A stretch of DNA of 64,000 bases from Treponema sp. GTDB taxonomy: Bacteria; Spirochaetota; Spirochaetia; Treponematales; Treponemataceae. The DNA lies in NCBI GenBank assembly GCA_017525605.1, contig JAFXSM010000036.1, positions 62,001-126,000 on the forward strand, given 5' to 3'. The first letter of the stretch is position 1. The number at the start of each line of letters is the position of its first letter. The position numbers and the translations under genes are program-made. Under the pieces are notes generated by a model. The model did no database searches. It had not been told where the DNA came from and saw nothing but the letters and a program-made list of their open reading frames with translations. Below are positions 17,586 through 26,087 of this stretch, in pieces.

Positions 17586-18572
17586 TTAGTTGTCCTTTTC
17601 GGAATCAATCTCATACGCCATGACGATTTTTCTTACCAATGCAGACCTCACGACATCCGTGTCGTCGAGCTCGACAATGCTGATTTCGGGTATTCCCCGC
17701 AATATTTTCAGTGCGTGAAGAAGACCCGATTTCTGCTTTTTCGGCAAATCAATCTGGGTTGAATCTCCAGTCACGAACATTTTTGTGTTTTCGCCCATTC
17801 GGGTGAGGAACATTTTCATCTGCTCCGTCGTCGTGTTCTGCGCCTCGTCCAGAATGACTGCGCAGTTCGAGAGCGTGCGCCCCCTCATGTACGCAAGCGG
17901 CGCGATTTCGACAATTCCGTTCTCGGTCAATTTCTGCACTGTCTCGCGCGGAATGCACGCTCCCATCGAGTCGTAGAGCGGACGAAGATACGGATTTATC
18001 TTTTCTTCAAGCGTGCCCGGAAGGAAGCCGAGACTTTCACCAGCCTCGACGACAGGGCGCGTAAGTATTATCGAATTCACTTTCTTGGACATGACAAGGC
18101 GAAGTGCCTCGGCCACGGCAAGAAAGGTTTTCCCAGAGCCAGCAGGCCCGACCGCAAAAACAAGGTCGTTTTTTCGGAATGCTTTCACGAGCGACGCCTG
18201 ATTTTTCGTCTTAGGATAAACTTTGTGCGTCCCGCCCGGAATCTGAATCGCCGCGTCCCCTGCGTTGAACGACGGGGAACTGATTATTCCGTCCGACTTT
18301 CTCCAGCCGACAAAGCCCGTGTTCAGAATCGACTCGACCAAATCCCTGGAGCATCTTCCGCTTTCCGAAATCTCATCGGAAATTCTGTCTATTATGAATT
18401 TGAATTTTTGCTGGATTTCAGCATCTTCATTTTCTATTGAAAGTTCATTTCCCTTTGTGTAAACGGGAGTTCCCAAATATTCTTCAATAAGTTTTAAATT
18501 GCAGTCATTCGTTCCGCAGATATGTGAGAGCACATCTGAATCCGACAAAACGATTGTAAATTCTTTTTCCAT
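17586..18572 (-). CDS. PhoH-like ATPase
   Basis: 328 residues: an N-terminal KH-like region (residues 10-100) and a C-terminal P-loop ATPase/helicase-type domain with Walker A GPAGSGKTF, Walker B VILDEAQN and the TGDSTQIDLP motif. PhoH proteins are thought to act in RNA metabolism beside YbeY, which is two genes downstream. A promoter-like pair lies so close to the ATG (the -10 ends 9 bases away) that the mRNA may have no leader; no Shine-Dalgarno is visible. Confidence 0.93.
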   Translation of the reverse strand: MEKEFTIVLSDSDVLSHICGTNDCNLKLIEEYLGTPVYTKGNELSIENEDAEIQQKFKFIIDRISDEISESGRCSRDLVESILNTGFVGWRKSDGIISSPSFNAGDAAIQIPGGTHKVYPKTKNQASLVKAFRKNDLVFAVGPAGSGKTFLAVAEALRLVMSKKVNSIILTRPVVEAGESLGFLPGTLEEKINPYLRPLYDSMGACIPRETVQKLTENGIVEIAPLAYMRGRTLSNCAVILDEAQNTTTEQMKMFLTRMGENTKMFVTGDSTQIDLPKKQKSGLLHALKILRGIPEISIVELDDTDVVRSALVRKIVMAYEIDSEKDN

Positions 18573-18581
18573 CTTTATCTG

Positions 18582-18610
18582 ATTTTATCCTAAGAAACGA
18601 CAATTCTCAA
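18582..18610 (-). promoter_or_regulatory. Predicted sigma-70 promoter of phoH
   Basis: Reading the minus strand: -35 TTGAGA at 18610-18605, 17-base spacer, -10 TAAAAT at 18587-18582. The phoH ATG begins at 18572, only 9 bases after the -10, so the predicted transcript begins within a few bases of the start codon. Confidence 0.5.
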
Positions 18611-18636
18611 TTGAGGCATAAAAATAGACCTGCTCG

Positions 18637-21600
18637 TCAATCTGACGGATTGAGCTGCCATACGCTTTCCTTTGTGGTGTCGTCAAGCTCGTACTGGAGC
18701 TTCGTCTTCATGCTCGGGAGCGGTCTCCACGAAATGGAAAGCGAAATCTCCGGAGTGAAGTCGTACCGCTTGGTGCCGTCGGTGTCCGTGACGAGAGTCG
18801 GGGAAACTGTCATTGAAAAGTTGAAATCCCAGTCGTCCAAATCGTGCGTCACCGAAAGGTTCACAGACTTCATCTTGAACGCGCTTTCCTCGCGCAACGA
18901 CGTGTCGTCGAACCTGAACGAATTTATCAAGTCGGTGAACCAGCTCCGCTCGCCCTTTCCGCCGTAGTAATATTCATAATGCTCGTCCGTGCAGAAATAC
19001 CTGTAAATGACGCTGTTCTTCGTCTCCGCGCTGAAAGAAACGTCGAGGAAATTGTTGATTTTGAACGTAAGGCCAGGCTTGAAGCTGAAATAGCTGCTTG
19101 TCGGGCGCAGAAAGTCGTAGACGAAACTCGTGGTCAATGTCGGCGCGAACGAGACGCGCTCAGACCAGTATTTGTAAGTCGTGGTCGGTTTCGTGTAGGA
19201 GAAATTCAGAGAATACGGCTGGAATTTCTTGTCATCGCTGGAATTTGATTTCCAGCCGTTCCGCTTTTTGATTGTTCCGTCGTCGTTCAAATCAACGTTG
19301 AAGTAATAGCCCGCAACGTAGCTTGCAGTGTAAGACGCGCTCGCCCCGTACCCTGAAAGCGAAACTTTGAAAGACTCGTGGTCCCATTCCTCAAAATCAT
19401 AGACATACGACTGCGAAAGCTTGAGCTTGCTGTTCAGCATTGAAACAGAAAGGCTTTCCGACAAATCCTGCTTAATCCACTTTTCCCAAGTGTCCGCGTT
19501 CGATTCAGTCTGCTCCGTCTCGTTCTCTTTTATGCCGCTTGAAGCCGTGAAAGTCACATACGGGAAACCGAGAGTGAGCGTTCCTGTGTACGATTTGTAT
19601 CTTGGCGGAAGCGTCGAAGTGAGCGCAAGGCTCTGAGTAAATTTTCCGTCAAGCTCTGTCACCGCGAAAGTTCCAGTCAAACTGTGCGTGGTGAATTCGT
19701 CCTTGTCCCAGAAATCGAACATGTGGAATTCCCATTCAGGCTCGTCATCGTCGCTCGTGTACTCGGCAGAAAGAAATTCCGTGTCGATGAGCTTTATCGT
19801 CGAATTCCACGAAAGCGAAGTGCCCGAAAAATGGTCGGTGTAATAAAAAGGCTTTATCGTCGCGGAATTCGTGTTCGAAAGGTCGAGCTTCATCGCGTTG
19901 TAGTCGGTCTTTTTTATCGAAAGCATTGAAGATTCCGTGTAGCCGCCGTTCGAAGTAGATTCCTTGCCGTTCTCGTCTTTTTCGGCCGCTTTCAAATACG
20001 GGTGCGTCTGGTAGACAGGGCTGAAAGTGAAGCTGTCCGAAAGCGAGAAGAAGCTGCCCTTGTAGCCGAGCGAGCTTGAAAGTGTCGTCGGGGATTTCAC
20101 GTTCACATAAGTTGACTGCATGTCGCGCCACTCAAAGTCCTCAGGCGTTTCCAATGTCGTCGATGAATACGAGAACTGCGAGGTGAAATCGGGAGACACC
20201 GTGTACCCGAGCGAATATGTCAAATCGCCGAGGGATTTTGCCGAAGGAACGGAAACAGAAAGCTGCGGAAGAACAGAATCCTCAAAAACGATTTTCGATT
20301 TCGCTTCTTCCTCGTCTTTTTTCTTCTGTTCCTCGTCCGCTTTTTTCTGCTCCTCTATTTTTTTCCGCTCTTCCTCGCTAAGTTCCGCAAGTTTCTTTTC
20401 CTCTTCTTTTTTTGCGGCTTCCTCTTTTTCTTTTTCGAGTTCCTCCTCAGTCTTGAATTCGTCGATTTTCACAAGGGTCGCCTTTTCGCCAGAAGTCGAG
20501 GTCGAAGTTTTCGGATATTTGAAGAGAGTTCCCGAAATCGAGATTGAAGATTTGAACGGGTTCACCTGCGACGGATAGTAGAATTTTCGTAGCGGAGTGT
20601 ACGTTGCCCAAGTGGAGTCGTCGCTGTATTCGTCGCGGTCGGTGAGCGTCGCGGCTTTCGAAGAATAGACAACGGACGAAGAAAAACTTGAGATTGACAG
20701 ATTCGAGATAAACGGACTTACGACAGTCGGGAGCGGAATTTTGTAGCTTCCGTTGAGCGACCAGGTAAAGCTCGAAACTTCCGTAACATCGTCGTCGTCG
20801 TCGTCATCGCTTTTTCCGCCGTTCATCGCGTATCCAATCCAGTCCATCGACTCCACGCGGTTGTTGAAGTCGTAATCGAAATACGGGTCGGAATAAATCG
20901 GCATACTAAGGTTGAGGGTGAACGGTTTCGCAAAGGTGAGCTTCAGGTTTCCCTGATATCGGAACGGAGCTTCCATTCCGAGAAAATTGGAACCATCGGA
21001 AACTTTTTCTCCAAGAGCGTTGAACGGAGTGTAAGTCGAATTATTTGAAAAAACCGTGTTCGAAAAGCCGAGCTCAAGATTCGCGATTACGGACGTGAGA
21101 TACGAGCCCGGAACGACATTCGCATCGATTCCAGTCATAAAGCCGATGTTCTCGTAGTAATCCGCCATCACTTTCACATAATGCGAGGTGTCGCCCGTAA
21201 AATCCTTGTCGAGATTGTGAAGAACCAAGCCCTCGCGCTTCTGCTCTTTCATCGAGCTGGTGTTCATCAAGCTGAAAAAGTTGATTTTGTCGTCGTCATC
21301 GTCGGAACTTGAAGAAGAACTCGACGCTGATTTTCTTCCATATAGATAAGTCGTCGTGTTGAAAAAATATCCCGTCCTGCTTTTGTAGCCGAACGAAGGA
21401 TTGAAAATCAGCTCGTCTTTCGGATAGTAGAACGCAGGAAGATAGAGAAGCGGAATGCGCCCTACATAAAGAACCGCATTCAAAAACGCGAATTCGCCGC
21501 CGGGAAGAAGCCAGATTCTAGTCGCCTTGATTCTCCAGTGCGGGTTCTCGTCGTCGCAGAAAGTGAGGTTGCCGGACTTGAAAGCGATTGTTCCGCCAGA

Positions 21601-22098
21601 ATCGCGCCCGAACATTTCCGAAGCGACAATGAGCTTTGAGCCGCTAGGAAGATTCAGCGCATCGCTCGAAGTCTGCATTGCGCGCCCGTTGTCGAAAATG
21701 CCTTCGAGAGTCGCGGTGTTGAAAAGAAGAGAGTCCGCTGTGACTGTTTCGCCGCCGCTTGAGCCGCCCGAAGACTGTTCGAGGGAGACATTTCCTTCCG
21801 CGTAAATCATCTCGTTCGAACGGTTGTAGTTGATTTTGTCGGCAGTTATTGTCGTAGTTTTTCCGCCGCTTGTGACGCTGACTTTCACGTCGCCCGTCAA
21901 AACTATTGTATCAGAGTCAGTTTCCTCGTCTTTTTTGTATTCGGATTTCTGCGCCGATTCGATTTTTATCACGGATTTTTCATCCGCGGACAAGAAAGAC
22001 GGAAACTGCACAAAGAAAACGAAGAACGCAGAAAAAGCGAAGAGGAACGAGAAAAACGCATGAAAAAATTCACGGAAGGAATGACGGCAGTGTTTCAT
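18637..22098 (-). CDS. LptD/OstA-like outer-membrane beta-barrel protein
   Basis: 1153 residues. A signal peptide (FLFAFSAFFVFFVQFPSFLS) is followed by an OstA/LptA-type jellyroll repeat region (residues about 45-165: VLTGDVKVSV, ITADKINYN, YAEGNVSLEQ), the LptD core landmark ARIPLLYLPAFYYP-like segment (VGRIPLLYLPAFYYPKDELI) and a long barrel of alternating strands to the C-terminus. LptD inserts LPS in Gram-negatives; treponemes generally lack classical LPS, so the glycolipid cargo is open. Two oddities: poly-Asp/Ser tracts (SSSSSSSDDDDD, DDDDDDDVT) and a Lys/Glu coiled insert near residues 545-615. Its ATG overlaps the uvrA stop by four bases. Confidence 0.8.
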   Translation of the reverse strand: MKHCRHSFREFFHAFFSFLFAFSAFFVFFVQFPSFLSADEKSVIKIESAQKSEYKKDEETDSDTIVLTGDVKVSVTSGGKTTTITADKINYNRSNEMIYAEGNVSLEQSSGGSSGGETVTADSLLFNTATLEGIFDNGRAMQTSSDALNLPSGSKLIVASEMFGRDSGGTIAFKSGNLTFCDDENPHWRIKATRIWLLPGGEFAFLNAVLYVGRIPLLYLPAFYYPKDELIFNPSFGYKSRTGYFFNTTTYLYGRKSASSSSSSSDDDDDKINFFSLMNTSSMKEQKREGLVLHNLDKDFTGDTSHYVKVMADYYENIGFMTGIDANVVPGSYLTSVIANLELGFSNTVFSNNSTYTPFNALGEKVSDGSNFLGMEAPFRYQGNLKLTFAKPFTLNLSMPIYSDPYFDYDFNNRVESMDWIGYAMNGGKSDDDDDDDVTEVSSFTWSLNGSYKIPLPTVVSPFISNLSISSFSSSVVYSSKAATLTDRDEYSDDSTWATYTPLRKFYYPSQVNPFKSSISISGTLFKYPKTSTSTSGEKATLVKIDEFKTEEELEKEKEEAAKKEEEKKLAELSEEERKKIEEQKKADEEQKKKDEEEAKSKIVFEDSVLPQLSVSVPSAKSLGDLTYSLGYTVSPDFTSQFSYSSTTLETPEDFEWRDMQSTYVNVKSPTTLSSSLGYKGSFFSLSDSFTFSPVYQTHPYLKAAEKDENGKESTSNGGYTESSMLSIKKTDYNAMKLDLSNTNSATIKPFYYTDHFSGTSLSWNSTIKLIDTEFLSAEYTSDDDEPEWEFHMFDFWDKDEFTTHSLTGTFAVTELDGKFTQSLALTSTLPPRYKSYTGTLTLGFPYVTFTASSGIKENETEQTESNADTWEKWIKQDLSESLSVSMLNSKLKLSQSYVYDFEEWDHESFKVSLSGYGASASYTASYVAGYYFNVDLNDDGTIKKRNGWKSNSSDDKKFQPYSLNFSYTKPTTTYKYWSERVSFAPTLTTSFVYDFLRPTSSYFSFKPGLTFKINNFLDVSFSAETKNSVIYRYFCTDEHYEYYYGGKGERSWFTDLINSFRFDDTSLREESAFKMKSVNLSVTHDLDDWDFNFSMTVSPTLVTDTDGTKRYDFTPEISLSISWRPLPSMKTKLQYELDDTTKESVWQLNPSD

Positions 22099-24962
22099 TT
22101 TTCAAGATTCAGGAATTTTCCGGTGAACGAGCCGGTCTGCTCTGCCCTTTCAGCAATTTCCTCTGGAGTACCAGTATCGACAACATTTCCGCCACGGAAG
22201 CCGCCGTCAGGTCCAAGGTCAATCAGAAAATCTGCCTGCTTTATCACGTCAAGATTGTGCTCAATCATCACGACCGTGTTCCCCTTGTCCACAAGACGCT
22301 GAATGACTTCCATGAGGATTTTCACGTCCGCAAAGTGAAGCCCCGTCGTCGGCTCATCGAGGATGTAGAGAGTTTTTCCTGTCGAAGGCCGTGCAAGCTC
22401 CGTCGCAAGCTTCACGCGCTGAGCCTCGCCACCAGAAAGCGTGAGAGCGTTCTGACCGAGCTTTATGTAGCCAAGCCCCACGGATTTCAATGTCGAAAGC
22501 TTTCTGTAAATATGAGGAATCGCATCGAAAAAATCGCACGCTTCCTCAATCGTCATGTCCAGAACGTCCGAAATCGATTTTCCTTTGTAGAGAACGTCCA
22601 ATGTCTCCTGGTTGAACCTTTTTCCGTGGCACACGTCGCACTGAATGAAAACGTCCGGCAGGAAATTCATCTCGATTGTAAGAGTTCCGGCACCCTGACA
22701 CTTTTCGCATCTTCCGCCCTTCACGTTGAACGAGAACCTGCCGCCCTTGTATCCGCGGGCTTTCGAGTCCGGCAGAGATGCGTACAGTTCCCTTATCGCG
22801 TCGAAAACTCCGGCATATGTCACAGGATTGCTTCGCGGAGTCCGCCCAATCGGGCTTTGGTCGATGTTTATCACTTTGTCGATTCCGTCGATTCCGTCGA
22901 TTCCGTCAAAATCGCCGACAGGATATTCCGTCTTCATAAGCGCATTCGAAACTGCAGGATAGAACACGTCGGAAAGTAGCGTCGATTTTCCAGAGCCAGA
23001 AACGCCCGTTATGCAGGTGAACGCGCCGAGAGGAATCTCGACTGAAATTCCTTTGAGATTGTGCTCCCTCACATTGTTGATTCTGATGAATTTTCCGGTC
23101 CCCTTCCTGCGCTCGGAAGGAATCGGCATCGAAAGCTTTCCCGAAAGGAAACGCCCCGTCACGCTCTCATCGACCTGCATGACCTGCTTTGGAGTTCCTG
23201 ACGCGACAACGTTTCCGCCGTGAACGCCAGCCCCCGGACCGATGTCAACGAGCCAGTCCGCAGTCCGCAAAGTCTGCTCGTCATGCTCGACTACGATGAC
23301 CGTGTTCCCGAGATTCCGAAGATAGACGAGAGTGTCAATCAATCTCTGGTTGTCCCTTTGGTGAAGCCCGATTGAAGGCTCGTCTAGGATGTACATCACG
23401 CCAGTAAGCCCTGAGCCGATCTGCGTCGCAAGGCGGATTCTCTGCGCCTCGCCGCCGGAAAGGGTCCCAGCCGACCTGTCGAGTGTGAGATAATCGAGCC
23501 CCACGTTCTGCAAGAAGTTGAGCCGTGCGTTTATCTCTTTTAAAACCTGATGGGCAATCTGCTTTTCAGTTTCAGTCAAACTCAGTTCCTTAAAAAATTC
23601 GATTGACTCAGAAACTGAAAGCCTGCACAAATCGACGATGTTTTTTCCGCCGACCGTAACTCCCAACGCTTCCGGCCTGAGCCTTTTTCCGTGACAGCCG
23701 GTGCATTCGGAGACGGACATATAACGCTCTTCCATTTTGACGCGCTGAGCCTCGCCCCATGCCTCGTTGTGCCGTCTTTTCATCTCCGCCCAAATTCCAA
23801 CCCACGGACGGTTGTATTCGGACATTCCTTCACCGCTTTGTTTTTTGTAAACCCAGTGAATATTCTTTTCGCTTCCGTTCCACAAAACATCTTTCTGCAC
23901 GTCAGTCAAATCTTTTATGGGAGTGTCGAGCGAAAATCCGTTTGATTGTGCAATCGCCGAGAACATCGAAGCATTCCATTCTGAATCAGGATTGAAGAAC
24001 GGGAACGCACCTTCGTTGAAGCTCAGCGAATCGTCGGGGAGAATCTTTTTCTTGTCCCACTCCATTTTTTCGCCGATTCCGGTGCATTCAGGGCACGCGC
24101 CGAACGGGTTGTTGAACGAGAAAAGGCGCGGCTGCAAGTCTGGAATCGAGATTCCGCAGTCAGGACAGGCGTTGTGCTGGGAGAAGAAAATCTCCTCCTC
24201 GTGATATCCTTTTTCGGAAGAGTCGGCGACACGGCGAAGAACGATGACGATTCCGTTCGCAGTTCCGAGCGCAGTCTCCACGCTTTCTGCAACGCGTTTC
24301 CTCGAATCGTCTTTCAACACGATTCTGTCAACGACAATCTCAATCGAGTGTTTTTTCTGCTTGTCGAGCTTGATCAGCTCTTCCAAATCGACCATGAGAC
24401 CGTCGATTCTTGCGCGAACGAACCCTGACTTTTTCGCGTCCTCAAGGATTTTCTGATGCTCGCCTTTTTTTCCGCGGATTACAGGTGCAAGAATCGAAAT
24501 CCGCTCGCCCTCGCCCCACGACATAATCGTGCTGATAATCTGGTCGTCCGTCTGCTCGTTGATTTCCCTTCCGCATTTCGGGCAATGCGCCTTTCCAATC
24601 CGTGCGTAAATCAGCCTGTAATAATCGTAAATTTCGGTCACTGTTCCGACCGTCGAGCGCGGATTTCTGTGAGTCGTCTTCTGTTCGATTGAGATTGCAG
24701 GAGAAAGCCCCTCAATCAAATCGACATCGGGCTTGTCCATGCTTCCCAAAAACTGCCTTGCATAGCTTGAGAGGCTTTCCATGTAACGCCGCTGCCCTTC
24801 CGCAAAAAGCGTGTCGAACGCAAGCGAAGATTTTCCTGAGCCTGAAAGCCCCGAAATTGCGACGAGTTTATTTCTTGGGATGTCCAAATCAATATTCTTG
24901 AGGTTGTGCTCACGCGCACCGCGGATGACGATTTTTTCGCCGGAAACAGGATTTATGTTCAT
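22095..24962 (-). CDS. uvrA: Excinuclease ABC subunit A
   Basis: DNA-damage recognition ATPase of nucleotide excision repair, 955 residues. It has two ABC modules: Walker A GLSGSGKSS and GVSGSGKST, signatures LSGGEAQRIRLA and LSGGEAQRVKLA, and Walker B ILDEPSIGLH and ILDEPTTGLH. Zinc-finger cysteines are present (CPKC, CPDC...CPEC, CEKCQGAG, CDVC). A short tandem DGI repeat precedes DKVINIDQSPIGR. The start ATG overlaps the stop of the Rpn gene (ATGA), and the stop overlaps lptD, so all three are translationally coupled. Confidence 0.98.
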   Translation of the reverse strand: MNINPVSGEKIVIRGAREHNLKNIDLDIPRNKLVAISGLSGSGKSSLAFDTLFAEGQRRYMESLSSYARQFLGSMDKPDVDLIEGLSPAISIEQKTTHRNPRSTVGTVTEIYDYYRLIYARIGKAHCPKCGREINEQTDDQIISTIMSWGEGERISILAPVIRGKKGEHQKILEDAKKSGFVRARIDGLMVDLEELIKLDKQKKHSIEIVVDRIVLKDDSRKRVAESVETALGTANGIVIVLRRVADSSEKGYHEEEIFFSQHNACPDCGISIPDLQPRLFSFNNPFGACPECTGIGEKMEWDKKKILPDDSLSFNEGAFPFFNPDSEWNASMFSAIAQSNGFSLDTPIKDLTDVQKDVLWNGSEKNIHWVYKKQSGEGMSEYNRPWVGIWAEMKRRHNEAWGEAQRVKMEERYMSVSECTGCHGKRLRPEALGVTVGGKNIVDLCRLSVSESIEFFKELSLTETEKQIAHQVLKEINARLNFLQNVGLDYLTLDRSAGTLSGGEAQRIRLATQIGSGLTGVMYILDEPSIGLHQRDNQRLIDTLVYLRNLGNTVIVVEHDEQTLRTADWLVDIGPGAGVHGGNVVASGTPKQVMQVDESVTGRFLSGKLSMPIPSERRKGTGKFIRINNVREHNLKGISVEIPLGAFTCITGVSGSGKSTLLSDVFYPAVSNALMKTEYPVGDFDGIDGIDGIDKVINIDQSPIGRTPRSNPVTYAGVFDAIRELYASLPDSKARGYKGGRFSFNVKGGRCEKCQGAGTLTIEMNFLPDVFIQCDVCHGKRFNQETLDVLYKGKSISDVLDMTIEEACDFFDAIPHIYRKLSTLKSVGLGYIKLGQNALTLSGGEAQRVKLATELARPSTGKTLYILDEPTTGLHFADVKILMEVIQRLVDKGNTVVMIEHNLDVIKQADFLIDLGPDGGFRGGNVVDTGTPEEIAERAEQTGSFTGKFLNLEK

Positions 24963-25987
24963 TTTGTCGACCCTACAGAACCGATATTTTTCAAGGCCTC
25001 CTCAATAGAAAGTCCACTTTTTAAAAGATTCACAAAAGACTCGATGCCCTGCTGCATTCCTTTTTCGATGCCCTGCTGCATTCCTTTTTCGATGCCCTGC
25101 TGCATTCCTTTTTCGATGCCCTGCTGCAACCCTTTTTCGATGCCCTGCTGCAACCCTTTTGTTACACCCTCATCGAAACCGATTTTTATGCCTCTCCTGT
25201 AATTTGCGTTCATCGACGAAGTGAAATCCATAATGGCCTTGTTTCTCATTCTTGCAAGTTCTCTTTCGGTGTCCGTACGACTCAATTCCATAAGAACCTC
25301 CTTTGCCTCGCTCACTCCTGCAATTTTGTCGCTGACTATCTCAACGATTCGGTTTGCATTTTTGTTCGTCGCCCATTTCAGGAACATGCTCCACTGCTCT
25401 GCAGGAGATTTTCCCAAAACCCATTTTTCAAGTTCCTCATCGGACATCCCCTTCAGGCCTTTCGGCTTCTTGATTTTCGTAAGCTCAAGAGTGATTACAT
25501 TCATCAGGCTCGGATTCGTAAGCTGAAGCCCGCTCTCAGTTCTCATCGAAAATCTCTGGACGGGATTCTGATTTTCCTCTTCCTCGTCATCGTCGAAAAT
25601 CGAAAAATTGGCAATCATAATCTGATAAGTCCGCCTGAGATTATCGTAATCGTTATCGACGGCCTCCTGACCGGAAACCAATCGAGAAAGGTAATATTCC
25701 AACCGATTCCCGTGATTGTAATTCTCGTCCTGCATCTGCATCTCGATATCGACGAGCCTACCATCCTCAAGTTTGCAATTCAAATCGAGACGAATATTCT
25801 TGTCGTTTATGCACTGCGAAAGCGGAATATCATTGTTCAAGACAAAGACTTCCGCCACATTCTCATTTATCAGAGCGCTAACGAAGCATCTCAGCGCCTT
25901 TCTAGAATCATCCCTATCCTTCGTGAACATACTTTTGAACGTTATGTCCAAAAGTGGAGTCAATAATCCATTCTCTTCATCAAACAT
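24959..25987 (-). CDS. Rpn-family PD-(D/E)XK nuclease / putative transposase with C-terminal repeats
   Basis: 342 residues of the Rpn (recombination-promoting nuclease, YhgA-like) family. The N-terminal nuclease core shows PLLDITFKSMF, Asp68 in IRLDLNC and Glu82-x-Gln84 in DIEMQ, consistent with a PD-(D/E)xK-type site, then EYYLSRLV. A helical middle region follows, then five near-perfect octapeptide repeats KG(L/M)QQGIE (encoded 25041-25160) and a short tail. The ATG has no Shine-Dalgarno and lies 6 bases from an extended -10 box. An in-frame internal ATG (25291) with an AAAGGAGG site would make the C-terminal 110 residues. The 3' end overlaps uvrA by four bases. Known relatives act in DNA cleavage and phage defence; the role here is inferred. 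Confidence 0.85.
   Translation of the reverse strand: MFDEENGLLTPLLDITFKSMFTKDRDDSRKALRCFVSALINENVAEVFVLNNDIPLSQCINDKNIRLDLNCKLEDGRLVDIEMQMQDENYNHGNRLEYYLSRLVSGQEAVDNDYDNLRRTYQIMIANFSIFDDDEEEENQNPVQRFSMRTESGLQLTNPSLMNVITLELTKIKKPKGLKGMSDEELEKWVLGKSPAEQWSMFLKWATNKNANRIVEIVSDKIAGVSEAKEVLMELSRTDTERELARMRNKAIMDFTSSMNANYRRGIKIGFDEGVTKGLQQGIEKGLQQGIEKGMQQGIEKGMQQGIEKGMQQGIESFVNLLKSGLSIEEALKNIGSVGSTK
25041..25160. repeat. Five tandem 24-bp repeats inside the Rpn gene
   Basis: Five back-to-back 24-base units starting at 25041, 25065, 25089, 25113 and 25137. They differ only at cattcc/caaccc, which changes Met to Leu in KG(M/L)QQGIE. The near identity suggests recent in-frame expansion. Confidence 0.97.
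25289..25304 (-). promoter_or_regulatory. Strong internal ribosome-binding site and in-frame ATG within the Rpn gene
   Basis: On the minus strand AAAGGAGG (25304-25297), a 5-base spacer, then ATG (25291-25289), in frame as codon 233 of the nuclease. It would produce a 110-residue C-terminal protein containing the octapeptide repeats but no nuclease residues, the layout described for intragenic RpnS antitoxins. The same bases encode Ala-Lys-Glu-Val-Leu, so chance is possible. Confidence 0.55.
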
Positions 25988-25993
25988 AGATTG

Positions 25994-25999
25994 ATTCTA
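25994..25999 (-). promoter_or_regulatory. Predicted extended -10 promoter of the Rpn gene
   Basis: Minus-strand TGCTAGAAT: a TGn extension plus -10 TAGAAT, followed by six bases and the ATG at 25987. No good -35 is seen at 17-18 bases. The predicted +1 falls on or next to the A of ATG, so the mRNA would be leaderless. Confidence 0.45.
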
Positions 26000-26022
26000 G
26001 CATATTTTATGATTGTTCGATA

Positions 26023-26070
26023 ATTGAGCCTGCCCGAAAGAGAGTTTTCGAACAGGCTCAATTTTTTTTT
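26023..26070 (+). terminator. Hairpin with T-run, oriented as a plus-strand terminator
   Basis: The 10-base arm ATTGAGCCTG (26023-26032) pairs with CAGGCTCAAT (26053-26062). An inner CGAAA/TTTCG pair extends the stem, and a T-tract follows to 26070. The T-tract suits plus-strand transcription, yet both flanking genes are minus. It may still end transcription of the chemoreceptor gene from the other side. Confidence 0.6.
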
Positions 26071-26087
26071 GGGATTGCGACAAACCG

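Noticed and set aside
25041..25160. Regular repeats considered as a CRISPR array next to the idea of an orphan Cas2
   Set aside because: Units are contiguous without spacers, encode an in-frame octapeptide, and lie 13 kb from the Cas2-like gene.
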